Positions 35,901 through 43,034 of a stretch of DNA of 64,000 bases are shown piece after piece. The translations under genes were made by a program, and so were the position numbers. The stretch spans positions 186,001 through 250,000 of the forward strand of contig JACKNX010000001.1 of assembly GCA_024234635.1 (NCBI GenBank), read 5' to 3'. How positions within the stretch are numbered: position 1 is the stretch's first letter; the number at the start of each line of letters is the position of its first letter. Below the pieces are notes generated by a model. That model did no database searches and was not told where the DNA came from. It saw only the letters and a program-made list of their open reading frames with translations. This DNA comes from Pseudomonadales bacterium (GTDB lineage Bacteria; Pseudomonadota; Gammaproteobacteria; Pseudomonadales; Azotimanducaceae).

Positions 35901-37903
35901 GTCTGGTTGAGGACGCCATAACCCATGCGCAGATTTGATGCGCCGGCGATGGCGCGGCCCAATGCTGCCTTTGCCGTATATTCGCGCGTTCTGTAGTACG
36001 TAAACCAGTTGGCGAAGTTCTGAATCTCCTGCGCATAGGTACAGGTGAGTGGGTCATCGTCTCCCACTGCACAATCCACCCTGTCGGGACCGCCAGGATA
36101 GCTGGACAGAACCGTTCCATCATTGAGCGTGTAGTTCGACCGAATGTCGATTCGTTGTCCCATCTGGTTCCACGCGGGCTCCACACCGTCCGGCGCGGTG
36201 GTAGTGTAGTAATGAGCGAGATGCACGTTCTGGTTCTGAACGTTTTCCCTGCCATTATTGTCATTTCGCACTGTTGGTACGTCACTCGACAGATAGCTGA
36301 GATTTTCTGCCGTGAGATTGGCCGTGCGATTCGCTGTTTCGAAAGGATCCAGCTTCGCTGACGCAGGATTGGAATTGGGGAAGTCCTCCCCGTTCCGCCC
36401 CAGTCCAACCCACGGCTGGTAGAAAATCCGTGGGTTGTAGTAGATCTTGTTGTACTGGCTGTTCCACGCTCTCCAGACACCATAATTGTTGCCGTTGAAA
36501 CGATTGTCCGCTGCCAGCCCTTCCTCGGTGGGCAGGTAGTTCCATCCAGGGAATCCATCGGTGGAGAATCGGTGAAGGTAACCAAACCTCGTCGAGCGTG
36601 ACGCCACGTTCTGCTGCTTGATGCCCGCGTTGGAAATCAAAAACAGGCTATCGGTACCCGGAACCACCATGCCCCAGTCCATGGATCCCGAGTCATCCAT
36701 GATCACCAGAACATTTGCCTCGGCGCTGATCGCATCTTCAAGCGGCACATCAGCCAGGTTGAACAACTGGGTAATCTCGTTGCCGATACCTGCATCTGCG
36801 GGCGGATCGATGGCATCGAAGTAGATCGTAACGGTTGTCTGCGCACTGGCTATCTCATTGCCAGACGGGAGCTCGCGATACTGCACGACAAACGTCACCG
36901 GCGGATCACCGACGTCGCCATAGGTCGCCGGGGGGGTATATGTGAACGCTCCCGTGCCGTTGTCCAAGTTCAACGTACCCACGGACGGCGGTGTCACTAC
37001 GTACACCTGCAACGTGTCGCCATCATCGTCCACGGTTCGCGACAGGAGGCCGCCACCAGGACTGATATCCAGGAAGCTGCCCTGGTCAACGGTGTACTCG
37101 TACACGCCGAAGGTACGTGGCGGGTCATCTTTTCCTATCACATCGACGGTAACGGTGGCGCTGGACTCCTGGCCGTCCACGTCGCGTATCGTGTAGGTAA
37201 AAAAGTCCGTACCGGAGTAGTTTTCTTTCGGAAAATACTCCAGCGTTCCATCGTCCAACAGCACTATGGTCCCATTGGGTACCGTGAACGAAGCGCCCGT
37301 CTGGTCGATCTGCGTAGTAGGTTCGGACTCGGAGACGTTCGTGAACTGGGGATCCGCATCACTCGGCCAGTTGCGCCCATAGACCACGATCTGCGTTTCC
37401 GGATCGCCCAGCGTATCGTTGGCAAGCACGTCGATGATGACCGATCCCGAGCCACCGACAGCCACCTCATCCATGGTTGCGGCATCATCGAACGCTTCGG
37501 GCACATCATCCTCGCCCGTTACCACGATCGTGAGCGCAAAGGTCGCCGTGCCGCCGGTGGTGTCTACCGCCTGAAACACCAGCGTCTGGGTTCCTGAAGC
37601 GTTGGCAATGGTCAACAGGTCCACGACACCCGTCGTCGGGTTTACCAGATCATTGAAGACGGTTTCGCCGCTGGAAGAGAGCCTGGAATAGGTCAGACTG
37701 TCGCCGGGGTCGGCGTCGGAGAACACCGTTGCAAGATCAAACGCGGAGTTGGGCCTGTCTTCCACCCACTCCGGCCCGCTAAGCGTCATCGACACGGGCG
37801 AAGCGACCGGATCCACGGCGAATGCGGCTGGCACAAGGCACACCGAAAACAGGAAGCCGGACACAATCTGAGTGGCTCGCCTCATGGTTGGCTGATGATT
37901 CAT
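32954..37903 (-). CDS. pilY1: PilY1 pilus tip/adhesin protein with N-terminal Ig/cadherin-like extension
   Basis: 1649 residues; signal peptide at about 8-29 (GFLFSVCLVPAAFA). Residues about 30-375 hold Ig/cadherin-like modules (LANDTLGDPETQIVV, SGTDFFTYTIRDVDGQESS). A VWA-type domain starts near 395 with the MIDAS motif VLVIMDDSGSMDWG. The C-terminal PilC/PilY1 beta-propeller (about 1050-1640) includes VVYVGANDGMLHGFD, a calcium loop DDDGNGTADYIYGGDLFGNL (near 1330) and an EF-like DLNNDGVIDNEDF (near 1566). PilY1 sits at the pilus tip and controls extension, retraction and adhesion. Typical PilY1 is about 1,100-1,200 residues, so the front part is extra. GGAG lies 5 bases before the ATG. Confidence 0.95.
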   Translation of the reverse strand: MNHQPTMRRATQIVSGFLFSVCLVPAAFAVDPVASPVSMTLSGPEWVEDRPNSAFDLATVFSDADPGDSLTYSRLSSSGETVFNDLVNPTTGVVDLLTIANASGTQTLVFQAVDTTGGTATFALTIVVTGEDDVPEAFDDAATMDEVAVGGSGSVIIDVLANDTLGDPETQIVVYGRNWPSDADPQFTNVSESEPTTQIDQTGASFTVPNGTIVLLDDGTLEYFPKENYSGTDFFTYTIRDVDGQESSATVTVDVIGKDDPPRTFGVYEYTVDQGSFLDISPGGGLLSRTVDDDGDTLQVYVVTPPSVGTLNLDNGTGAFTYTPPATYGDVGDPPVTFVVQYRELPSGNEIASAQTTVTIYFDAIDPPADAGIGNEITQLFNLADVPLEDAISAEANVLVIMDDSGSMDWGMVVPGTDSLFLISNAGIKQQNVASRSTRFGYLHRFSTDGFPGWNYLPTEEGLAADNRFNGNNYGVWRAWNSQYNKIYYNPRIFYQPWVGLGRNGEDFPNSNPASAKLDPFETANRTANLTAENLSYLSSDVPTVRNDNNGRENVQNQNVHLAHYYTTTAPDGVEPAWNQMGQRIDIRSNYTLNDGTVLSSYPGGPDRVDCAVGDDDPLTCTYAQEIQNFANWFTYYRTREYTAKAALGRAIAGASNLRMGYGVLNQTNYRENFASLNASYRLGHKRDLLDRVYGLNSNGSTPLRAALNRAGRTFECLSGNVFGTPNSSPGSANCPVAAAPEGECQSNFTLLFSDGEWNGAFPGNWHHDRDTPTNQSPSLFDGGKFADNWASTLADIAMFYYERDLHPSLNNRVATTTRDQANAPVSAFGNGGETMHQHMKTFTVGFGLLGAVDPADIPTDYTQAFPWPNPTNGTLAKVDDMLHAAVNGRGQFVSASNPVLLTQVFQSAFAEFSDSSISVSAVAFNSTALREETVEYRGFFNPRFHTGDLMAMRVDRSTGIVDAANPIWRAAPQLDTLTPNARRITTWDDVTQTGKRFLFTNLNSDQKLVLNGRETNWLRGVRSQEEPFGPLRQRPATEGLLGDIVHSAPVFVGAPRGFRRDQPPFPTANGERYSTFLQDNASRQRVVYVGANDGMLHGFDAGTAGSTGTGSEVFAYIPNKLIDGTEFDAHQLDQLTTLTYAHRFFVDVTPSIEDVYMRRSSGSSQKDWTTLLVGGLGGGGKGYFAINVTDPSIYTTSTAHNAVLWEFTDEDDTYPVDASGDPLVDDQGDPILFEGRPIKDLGFTLAQPQIVMTNLDDSDGQKQWAAVFGNGYNATSGFAKVFLLFVDKGMDGWSANDFVKLDTGVGSQTTGPMAGMPNGISTVAVVDDDGNGTADYIYGGDLFGNLYRFDISSSNKSQWTVTKLFQATFDGTVATQQPITTQPLVTRHPDAGFLIVFGTGSWLTHADGTDTHLQSLYGIWDRLETSPATAQANSKATRLVEQTITNIVDESNTDFPRQRLVSENPVEYVPDASGTPGVYGWYIDLDPVRPTTTQQGNANSDASGNAPPAVQYPGERAIRRFILRGDAILVTTVVPRDANSCTQAPPGSTFPIDPFTGGNPAKPIFDLNNDGVIDNEDFVEVNGIQYAAGIVFSQDDLNGTLVDPSMLVGTGDFDYLFVSGGDEQVTLRIAPPTDQKTGRLSWRQIVDE

Positions 37904-37948
37904 ATGTACTCCACAGACTACGTACCAGCAGCCGCTACCGGCCGAGGT

Positions 37949-38506
37949 TCAGAAGATCATTCCGTAGGTGCTCTGCAGCAGCACCTGGGCGTTGGCGCTG
38001 CCGCCCACACCCCGCGCCGTGATGCGAAACACCTCGATCCGGTCCAGCACGCTCGTGTACGAACTCTGCAGCTGCACCGGGTTGTTCGTCCGCTCCACCG
38101 TCGCCACCCATTCGATGATGTAGCGTGGCTGGCTCGCCACGTCGGGGATGTCCACCGGCACCGCCACGCTGCCCGTGCCGTTCCACACCGCCGCGTCATC
38201 CCAGCGCTCGTCGTCACCGTACTCCGCCGCCGTCCACAGCCCGTTCGCGCCCGTGTCATCAAACGGCGCCACGCTCGTCACGTTGTCACGCATCCAGTCT
38301 TCCGCCTGGCGCAGCGCCGCCTCCGCCGACTGGAACGCCAGCAGCGTGTCGTGCGAGTTCCGCGCCATGCGCTCCTCCAGCGTTGTCGTCTGCACCGCTG
38401 ATACCCCCGCTATCGTCAGCACCAGCAGCAGGATCAGACTGATGAACAGCGCTATTCCCCGCTGGCGCCCCATGCTTCCCGGTACCGGATTCGTCCGCCT
38501 GCGCAT
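37949..38506 (-). CDS. pilX: Minor pilin PilX
   Basis: 185 residues with leader MRRRTNPVPGSMGRQRG, then a hydrophobic helix IALFISLILLLVLTIAGVSA and the PilX_N signature LEERMARNSHDTLLAFQSAE. Mature position 5 is Ile, not Glu, which I expect for a PilX/GspK-like tip pilin and do not read as a defect. It ends with a region that does not resemble other pilins. It starts 2 bp after pilW and is followed by pilY1 after 45 bp. It should prime pilus assembly together with PilV, PilW and FimU. Confidence 0.9.
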   Translation of the reverse strand: MRRRTNPVPGSMGRQRGIALFISLILLLVLTIAGVSAVQTTTLEERMARNSHDTLLAFQSAEAALRQAEDWMRDNVTSVAPFDDTGANGLWTAAEYGDDERWDDAAVWNGTGSVAVPVDIPDVASQPRYIIEWVATVERTNNPVQLQSSYTSVLDRIEVFRITARGVGGSANAQVLLQSTYGMIF

Positions 38507-38508
38507 CG

Positions 38509-39657
38509 CTATCCCCGATTCCTGAGCGAGATCGTCTGACTGAACGTGCGCGTCACCGGCGCGTTCGACCCCGCCTCCACAACGTCCACCGTGCTCGCCG
38601 TGATCTGCACACGCAGCGTGCGCACCACGTCATCGCCAACCACCCCGGCAAAGTTCGTGTACCGCGTCGGCGCATTCACGCTGTCCGTCGGCGTCGTGTC
38701 GATCCCAAGCCACACCTGCAGGTCCTCGATGCCTTCCACCAGTTCCACCGGCGCCTGCGAACCCGACTTGCGCCACAACGACAGCGGCCTCTGCCCGCGG
38801 TTGTTCGTGCCCGCGCCTTCCGCGATGTAGTAGATGTCCGTCTCCAGGCGCGACACCGTGGCGCCTTGCGCGTTCACCGTCGTCCCGTACGCCAGGTTCT
38901 CCTCCGACAGGCTCGCCCCCGATCGGTTCTGGAAGATCGCCGAACCCGCGCCGGTGTTCTCGTCCCGACGCAGATCGATCTCCGCGCCCACGTCGTTCAC
39001 CCCCGTCACCCGGAACACCGACGCCTGCGTGCAATCGCTGATCACCGCGTAATCGTCCGCGGCAAACGTCACCGTGCCGTTGTCCTCGACCCGCACCGGG
39101 TTGTCCGTCGGCTGCACCACGTCGGCAATGCGTGCCCCACCCGGCTCGATCCGCCGCAGCACCAGGATGTCCGTCTCCGGTTCAATGCCGCTCACCGCAA
39201 TACCGTTCGCCGGGTTCGGAGTGGTCGTCGCCGCACCCACCCGCGGCAGCACCGCCGCGCTCGGCAACCAGTCCGTCATGCTCGCGCCGCCGCTGCCAAC
39301 GTAGTCGAACGCCACCACCGGCTGCAGGATGTTCATCTGGAACGTGTTCTCCAGCGTCGCGTTCAACGTCGTGTAGCGCTTGTCCAGGTCCGGGTCGCAC
39401 CCGAAATAACCCGCGGCCCGGGCACTCTCGGCAATGAAGTCGAGCGCATACCTCGCCCCTTCCTGCAGCCGCGACTGACCCTGCAGTACCGTGTACGTCT
39501 GGTTGTTGCCCACGAACAGCTGCACGATGCCGGCCGTAACCACCAGGCCAAGGGCGAGGGCCAGCAACAACTCGATCAGCGAAAAACCTTGTTGTCCGTT
39601 CAGGCGCCGCCGGTGGCTATTAGTACTTCGCCAGCGACTGTGTCGCTGGCTGCGCAT
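38509..39657 (-). CDS. pilW: Minor pilin PilW
   Basis: 382 residues from ATG 39657. The leader MRSQRHSRWRSTNSHRRRL (then NGQQG) precedes GFSLIELLLALALGLVV, with Glu at mature position 5 and the usual PilW follow-on FVGNNQTYTVLQGQSRLQEG. The C-terminal VRTLRVQITASTVD and TRTFSQTISLRNRG are typical. The start codon and the first part of the leader lie inside repeat R1. The same frame stays open another 53 codons through the repeat (giving FLARDGEA), which I regard as non-coding. No other ATG or GTG lies closer to the cleavage site. Confidence 0.88.
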   Translation of the reverse strand: MRSQRHSRWRSTNSHRRRLNGQQGFSLIELLLALALGLVVTAGIVQLFVGNNQTYTVLQGQSRLQEGARYALDFIAESARAAGYFGCDPDLDKRYTTLNATLENTFQMNILQPVVAFDYVGSGGASMTDWLPSAAVLPRVGAATTTPNPANGIAVSGIEPETDILVLRRIEPGGARIADVVQPTDNPVRVEDNGTVTFAADDYAVISDCTQASVFRVTGVNDVGAEIDLRRDENTGAGSAIFQNRSGASLSEENLAYGTTVNAQGATVSRLETDIYYIAEGAGTNNRGQRPLSLWRKSGSQAPVELVEGIEDLQVWLGIDTTPTDSVNAPTRYTNFAGVVGDDVVRTLRVQITASTVDVVEAGSNAPVTRTFSQTISLRNRG

Positions 39658-39743
39658 TCGCCCATCCCTGGGCTCACTTGCGGCCGGGACGCTTGCGCTC
39701 ACGCTCCAGCATCCCGCTTCGCCATCCCTGGCGAGAAACATCG
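39621..39743 (-). repeat. Pilin-spacer repeat R1
   Basis: About 120 bp in operon orientation, from CGATGTTTCTCGCCAGGGAT to the stem CCAGCGAC-ACA-GTCGCTGG and GGCGAAGTA. It shares GCCAGGGATGGCGAAGCGGG and the block around GCAAGTGAGCCCAGGGA with R5 (and mostly with R4). It lies in the 162-bp gap between pilV and pilW and covers the pilW start codon. Confidence 0.8.
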
Positions 39744-39819
39744 CACCATCACTGTTATTGGTGACTGCGGGAAGGCGATCGAGGCGGTTCGTCGTTGCGA
39801 TGTGATTGCTGGTCATCGG

Positions 39820-40377
39820 TCAGCCCTGACTGTTGATCGTCACCGAGCGCACCTGGTTGCCGCTCTCCGACCACTGCACCGTCACCGTGATCACGCCATT
39901 GGCATCCACCACGATGCTGCCGTCGCCGTTCGTCAGGCCCGGCTGCTCGTCCTCCGGCGCCAGCACCCCGGCGCCACGCAGTCCCTGACATACCCCGTCG
40001 TCGTGGTAGTTGCCCAGACTGCACTTCCACACCGCCTGGTCGAACGCCACCATCTGCCCCTGGCTGCACACCTGGTTGTTGCAGTTCGCCGCATTCGGCG
40101 GCCCGTCACCCAGATCCACTCCGCCATAGGTCGACCCCGGCGGCGTCCCCGCCGGGTTCGCCCGAATCCGATCCATCATGTCGTAGGCCAGTTGCACCGC
40201 TTCCGCCCGCGACAGCGCCCCCCGGTTGTTCTGCAGACTCACCATCTGCAGCGCCGAGATACCCAGCACGCCGATGCCCATGACCAGCACTGCCACGAGC
40301 AGTTCGATCATGGAGAAGCCTTGCTGTTTTTTATTACTCCGCCGTCGGCTGACGCCAACGGCTGCGCGCGTGCCCAT
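39820..40377 (-). CDS. pilV: Minor pilin PilV
   Basis: 185 residues from ATG 40377: leader MGTRAAVGVSRRRSNKKQQG, then GFSMIELLVAVLVMGIGVLG with Glu at mature position 5 and SALQMVSLQNNRGALSRAEA. This matches PilV (GFTLIEVLIA..IGLLGLA type). Four Cys in the middle (CNNQVCSQG and nearby) may form disulfides. The start and most of the leader are supplied by repeat R2; the frame continues open upstream through R2 and R3 for 183 more codons without a plausible start context. R1 follows its stop, and R2-R4 precede it. Confidence 0.88.
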   Translation of the reverse strand: MGTRAAVGVSRRRSNKKQQGFSMIELLVAVLVMGIGVLGISALQMVSLQNNRGALSRAEAVQLAYDMMDRIRANPAGTPPGSTYGGVDLGDGPPNAANCNNQVCSQGQMVAFDQAVWKCSLGNYHDDGVCQGLRGAGVLAPEDEQPGLTNGDGSIVVDANGVITVTVQWSESGNQVRSVTINSQG

Positions 40378-40457
40378 CCCTGGGCACGCTTGCCTCCGGC
40401 GCATTTCGCTAACGCTCCAATGCGCCGCTTCGCCATCCCTGGCGAGAAACGTCGTAC
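40336..40457 (-). repeat. Pilin-spacer repeat R2
   Basis: Operon orientation. It is nearly identical to R3 over about 116 bp (I count about four differences by eye). Stems include GCGTGCCC/GGGCACGC around ATCCCT and a GCCGT/ACGGC pair. It ends GCGGAGTAATAAAAAAC, and the pilV start ATG (40377) and leader lie inside it. Confidence 0.82.
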
Positions 40458-40506
40458 CTTCAACACTACTGGCAACTGCGGGCGCGCCGTCGCTGTGGTC
40501 CAGGTT

Positions 40507-40622
40507 CCGCCGTCGGCTGACGCCAACGGCTGCGCGCGTGACCATCCCTGGGCACGCTTGCCTCCGGCGCATTTCGCTGGCGCTCCAATGTGCCGCTTCG
40601 CCATCCCTGGCGAGAAACGTCG
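40507..40622 (-). repeat. Pilin-spacer repeat R3
   Basis: Operon orientation, and a near-duplicate of R2 with a period of about 170 bp including a spacer. Compared with R2 it has A for C in the CCATCCC hairpin loop region, GG for AA, and one C/T change. It lies about 97 bp from the inverted copy R4, so R3 and R4 could pair as a long imperfect hairpin or act as substrates for inversion. Confidence 0.82.
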
Positions 40623-40718
40623 CCCCCACACCACCACTGGGAGCGGCAAGGTCACCGTCGCTGACGTCGATCGAGACTGAAGGTTCGTTGCCACCAGCGA
40701 CAGTAACGACTCCACCCG

Positions 40719-40835
40719 TCGTGCCAGGGATGGCACAGCGGGACACTGAAGCGTCAGCGCAAGCGTCCCGGTCGCAAGTGAGCCCAGGGACGGGCGAACG
40801 CGCAGCCAGCGGCGCAGTCGCTGGCGGAGTAAAAA
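40719..40835 (+). repeat. Pilin-spacer repeat R4 (inverted relative to R1-R3)
   Basis: It reads against the operon. From GTGCCAGGGATGGCAC (a perfect hairpin) it runs through AGCGCAAGCGTCCCGG and GTGAGCCCAGGGACGGGCGA to GCGGAGTAAAAA, ending at the fimT stop codon. It shares a 43-base exact block with R5 (from CGGTCGCAAGTGAGCCCAGG to CGCAGCCAGCG). Confidence 0.82.
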
Positions 40836-41375
40836 CTAAAAACACGTCAGGTCTCCCGCGGAGGTGCGGCCTATCGCGCTCACGCTCACCGCCCGACCGT
40901 TCGTCACGTCCGTGTCCGTGCTGCACACCTGCACCGATCCCGTCACGCCACCAACCAGAAGACCCCGAGCGTTGAAACTCAGCGCAAACTCACCATCCAG
41001 TCCGCCCGTACCATCCAGTGTCACGCCAACCGGAACCTCGATCCGCCGCAGCGGCGTGCCCGCGCAACTCCCCGGATTGCCTGCAATCACGCAGTAACCC
41101 TCTCCCCACTCGTTCCCATCGTCATTACCCAGCGCCTGCACGCTCACCACACCGCCCAGCTTCGCCGCTTCGCTGCGCGCATACGCCACCGCTCCAATCA
41201 GGTCGTTCGTTGTCGTCGTCAACCGCTGCTGCGCCACAAACGAATTGAACGCCGGCATCCCGATCGTAATCAGCACCGCCGCAATCGCCAGCGACACCAT
41301 CAGCTCAACCACCGTAAAGCCCACCTGGCGGCGCAACGCGGACAAGCCAGTCGATCCACCCCCGACACGCCTCAC
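40836..41375 (-). CDS. fimT: GspH/FimT-type minor pilin (FimT/FimU)
   Basis: 179 residues from GTG 41375, which has AGGGGG just upstream. The leader runs MRRVGGGSTGLSALRRQVG, then GFTVVELMVSLAIAAVLITI with Glu at mature position 5. TTTTNDLIGAVAYARSEAAK and the C-terminal pattern LSFNARGLLVGG, VQVCSTD, GRTSAGDLTC match the GspH domain of FimT/FimU. Which of the two it is cannot be decided. The frame is open 60 codons further upstream through repeat R5, but the GTG gives the family-normal length. It is flanked by R4 and R5 as direct repeats. Confidence 0.88.
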   Translation of the reverse strand: MRRVGGGSTGLSALRRQVGFTVVELMVSLAIAAVLITIGMPAFNSFVAQQRLTTTTNDLIGAVAYARSEAAKLGGVVSVQALGNDDGNEWGEGYCVIAGNPGSCAGTPLRRIEVPVGVTLDGTGGLDGEFALSFNARGLLVGGVTGSVQVCSTDTDVTNGRAVSVSAIGRTSAGDLTCF

Positions 41376-41410
41376 TTCTCCCCCTGGGCGGCAACCAACA
41401 CCCGCGATCA

Positions 41411-41535
41411 CGCGACGTTTCTCGCCACGGACGGCGAAGCGGGACGCTGGAGCGCAAGCGTAAGCGGCACGGTCGCAAGTGAGCCCAGGGACGGGCGAAC
41501 GCGCAGCCAGCGACGTCGTCGCGGGCGGAGTAAAA
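41411..41535 (+). repeat. Pilin-spacer repeat R5 (same orientation as R4)
   Basis: It lies between pilE and fimT, against the operon. Its hairpin AGCGGGACGCTGGAGCGCAA is less perfect than in R1. It ends GCGGAGTAAAAAAAG, 8 bp before the pilE stop codon. With R4 it brackets fimT as direct repeats, and with R3 as inverted repeats. Confidence 0.82.
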
Positions 41536-41542
41536 AAAGAAA

Positions 41543-42007
41543 CTACTCCGACCAATCGTCCTCCCCAGCACCGATCGAGCCGTTGTTGTTCTTGTCCCAG
41601 GCCCGCGCACCCGCCTGGTCGATGGTCATGAAGCCATCACCAGCCATCTGGGCTATGGGGGTCGCCCGTAACGTGAAGGTCGTGGCCGTCGCGGCTACCG
41701 TGAGCGTGTAGCGCCCCGCATCCACCGAGCGGGGATCGCACACCTGGGCCGCCGGGTTGCCGGCATTGGCATCACCCACCCCGTCACCATTGGTGTCCGC
41801 GGCCCCGAGATAGTCGAAATTGGTACCCGCCCAACGCTCCATCCCCTGCGCGCACAGCAGCAGGTCCGCCTGCGCTTCGCTGCGGTAGGAACGGTCCGAG
41901 TACGTGGAATAGATGGGCATGGCAACTGCGGCAACAATGGCCAGAATGGCCACGGCTACTAGAAGCTCGATGAGCGTAAAACCGTGGTGTCGGCGGGAGA
42001 GGATCAT
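41543..42007 (-). CDS. pilE: PilE-type pilin with calcium-loop motifs
   Basis: 154 residues from ATG 42007: leader MILSRRHHG, then GFTLIELLVAVAILAIVAAV with Glu at mature position 5, and YRSEAQADLLLCAQGMERW as in PilE. Two acidic loops are present: DTNGDGVGDANAGNP (about 90-104) and near the C-terminus DKNNNGSIGAGEDDW, whose first 12 residues fit an EF-hand loop (D1, N3, N5, G6, I8, E12). Calcium binding is therefore plausible. As the first gene of the operon it differs from Pseudomonas, where pilE comes last. No strong ribosome-binding site is visible. Confidence 0.87.
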   Translation of the reverse strand: MILSRRHHGFTLIELLVAVAILAIVAAVAMPIYSTYSDRSYRSEAQADLLLCAQGMERWAGTNFDYLGAADTNGDGVGDANAGNPAAQVCDPRSVDAGRYTLTVAATATTFTLRATPIAQMAGDGFMTIDQAGARAWDKNNNGSIGAGEDDWSE

Positions 42008-42165
42008 GACGTGCCCGGTATTCGTTCCTGACCCAACCGTAACGCCTGAGTCCGTGGTGACGACCTTCAATTCCGCAAACGGTACCAGTGGCGTGATAAA
42101 CGGTACTTTGAGGCCGCGTCTGTCCTTCCGATGCGGGGCAATGCCCTTCACACAGCAAGACCCTT

Positions 42166-42198
42166 GGCAGCTGGCAATCGCAACGTGGCAAGCTGTTA
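42166..42198 (-). repeat. REP-like short palindromic repeat, copy 3
   Basis: Inverted copy of the REP-like core. On the + strand it reads CAGCTGGC, then AATCGCAACGTG, then GCAAGCTG, giving a 7-of-8-bp stem. It lies 11-43 bp upstream of the tyrosine phosphatase ATG, in the divergent promoter region shared with the pilus operon. Confidence 0.6.
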
Positions 42199-42208
42199 GA
42201 CTGTCACG

Positions 42209-42997
42209 ATGACTGACAATCGACGTATCCCCCTCACCGGGGCGAGCAACTTCCGGGATTTTGGCGACTACGAAACACCGCATGGGCGAGTCCGTCCAGG
42301 TGTGCTGTTCCGCGCGGACCGCCTGTCGCGGCTTACCTCCACGGATTTCGAACAGCTGGCGCCGCTGGGCCTGCGTCTGATCGTGGACCTGCGCCGTTCC
42401 TCGGAGCGTCACGAGGAGCCTACGCGATGGGCTGGCAGCAGCGCTCCCGAGCAGTGGCACATGCCGGTGTTCGAGGACGACGGCCAGCCAACCTCACTGA
42501 TCGCGCTGGCCGCGGATCCGGCGGCCCGCACCGCAGCGGCGACCTCGGAGCTGATGCGCGACGTGTATCGCCGCCTCGTGTGTGAAGAACGACCACGCCG
42601 GATCTTCGCTGAGATCATGCGTCGCCTGGCCAACGACGATGCCGCGCCAGTGGTGCTTCACTGCAGTGGCGGCAAGGATCGCACGGGGGTGCTGGTCGCC
42701 CTCCTGCAGAGTGCGCTCGGCGTGGGGCGCGAGGACATCATCGCCGACTTCCTGCTGACCGAACGCTACTACGACGGGCGTCAGCTACTGCGCGAACGGG
42801 CCAGCCAGATCCTGGCCGCACACGGTGAAACGATGTCGGATGAAGCGCTGTTACCCGTCTTCACCGTACAGGCCAGCTACCTCGAAGCCGCGTTCGCCAC
42901 CATCGACGCCATTGCGGACAATGTTGACAACTACCTCGACGGTATCGGAGTTGACGCGTCCGTGCGGCTGGAACTGCGGTCTCGCTACGTTGGCTGA
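42209..42997 (+). CDS. Tyrosine-protein phosphatase (DSP-like)
   Basis: 262 residues of the Y_phosphatase3 type. The N-terminal NFRDFGDYETPHGRVRPGVL is characteristic, followed by LRLIVDLRRSSERHEEP (about residues 51-67). The catalytic loop HCSGGKDRTGVLVALL (about 151-166) has the CX5R motif with Cys152 and Arg158. It should dephosphorylate phosphotyrosine or a phosphoinositide-like substrate; its target is unknown. It is divergent from the pilus operon and convergent with the carbonic anhydrase gene. Confidence 0.92.
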   Translation: MTDNRRIPLTGASNFRDFGDYETPHGRVRPGVLFRADRLSRLTSTDFEQLAPLGLRLIVDLRRSSERHEEPTRWAGSSAPEQWHMPVFEDDGQPTSLIALAADPAARTAAATSELMRDVYRRLVCEERPRRIFAEIMRRLANDDAAPVVLHCSGGKDRTGVLVALLQSALGVGREDIIADFLLTERYYDGRQLLRERASQILAAHGETMSDEALLPVFTVQASYLEAAFATIDAIADNVDNYLDGIGVDASVRLELRSRYVG

Positions 42998-43034
42998 TCC
43001 GGCCCCAAGCCGGTGGGACCTGCGGCCCGCAACT

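Noticed and set aside
40378..40926. 183-codon N-terminal extension of PilV (FLARDGEAAHW repeated)
   Set aside because: It is made by translation of R2 and R3 and of the fimT 3' region; no pilin has such a leader.
39621..41535. CRISPR array
   Set aside because: Repeats are about 120 bp, in both orientations, and are separated by genes; there are no 25-40 bp regular spacers and no cas genes.
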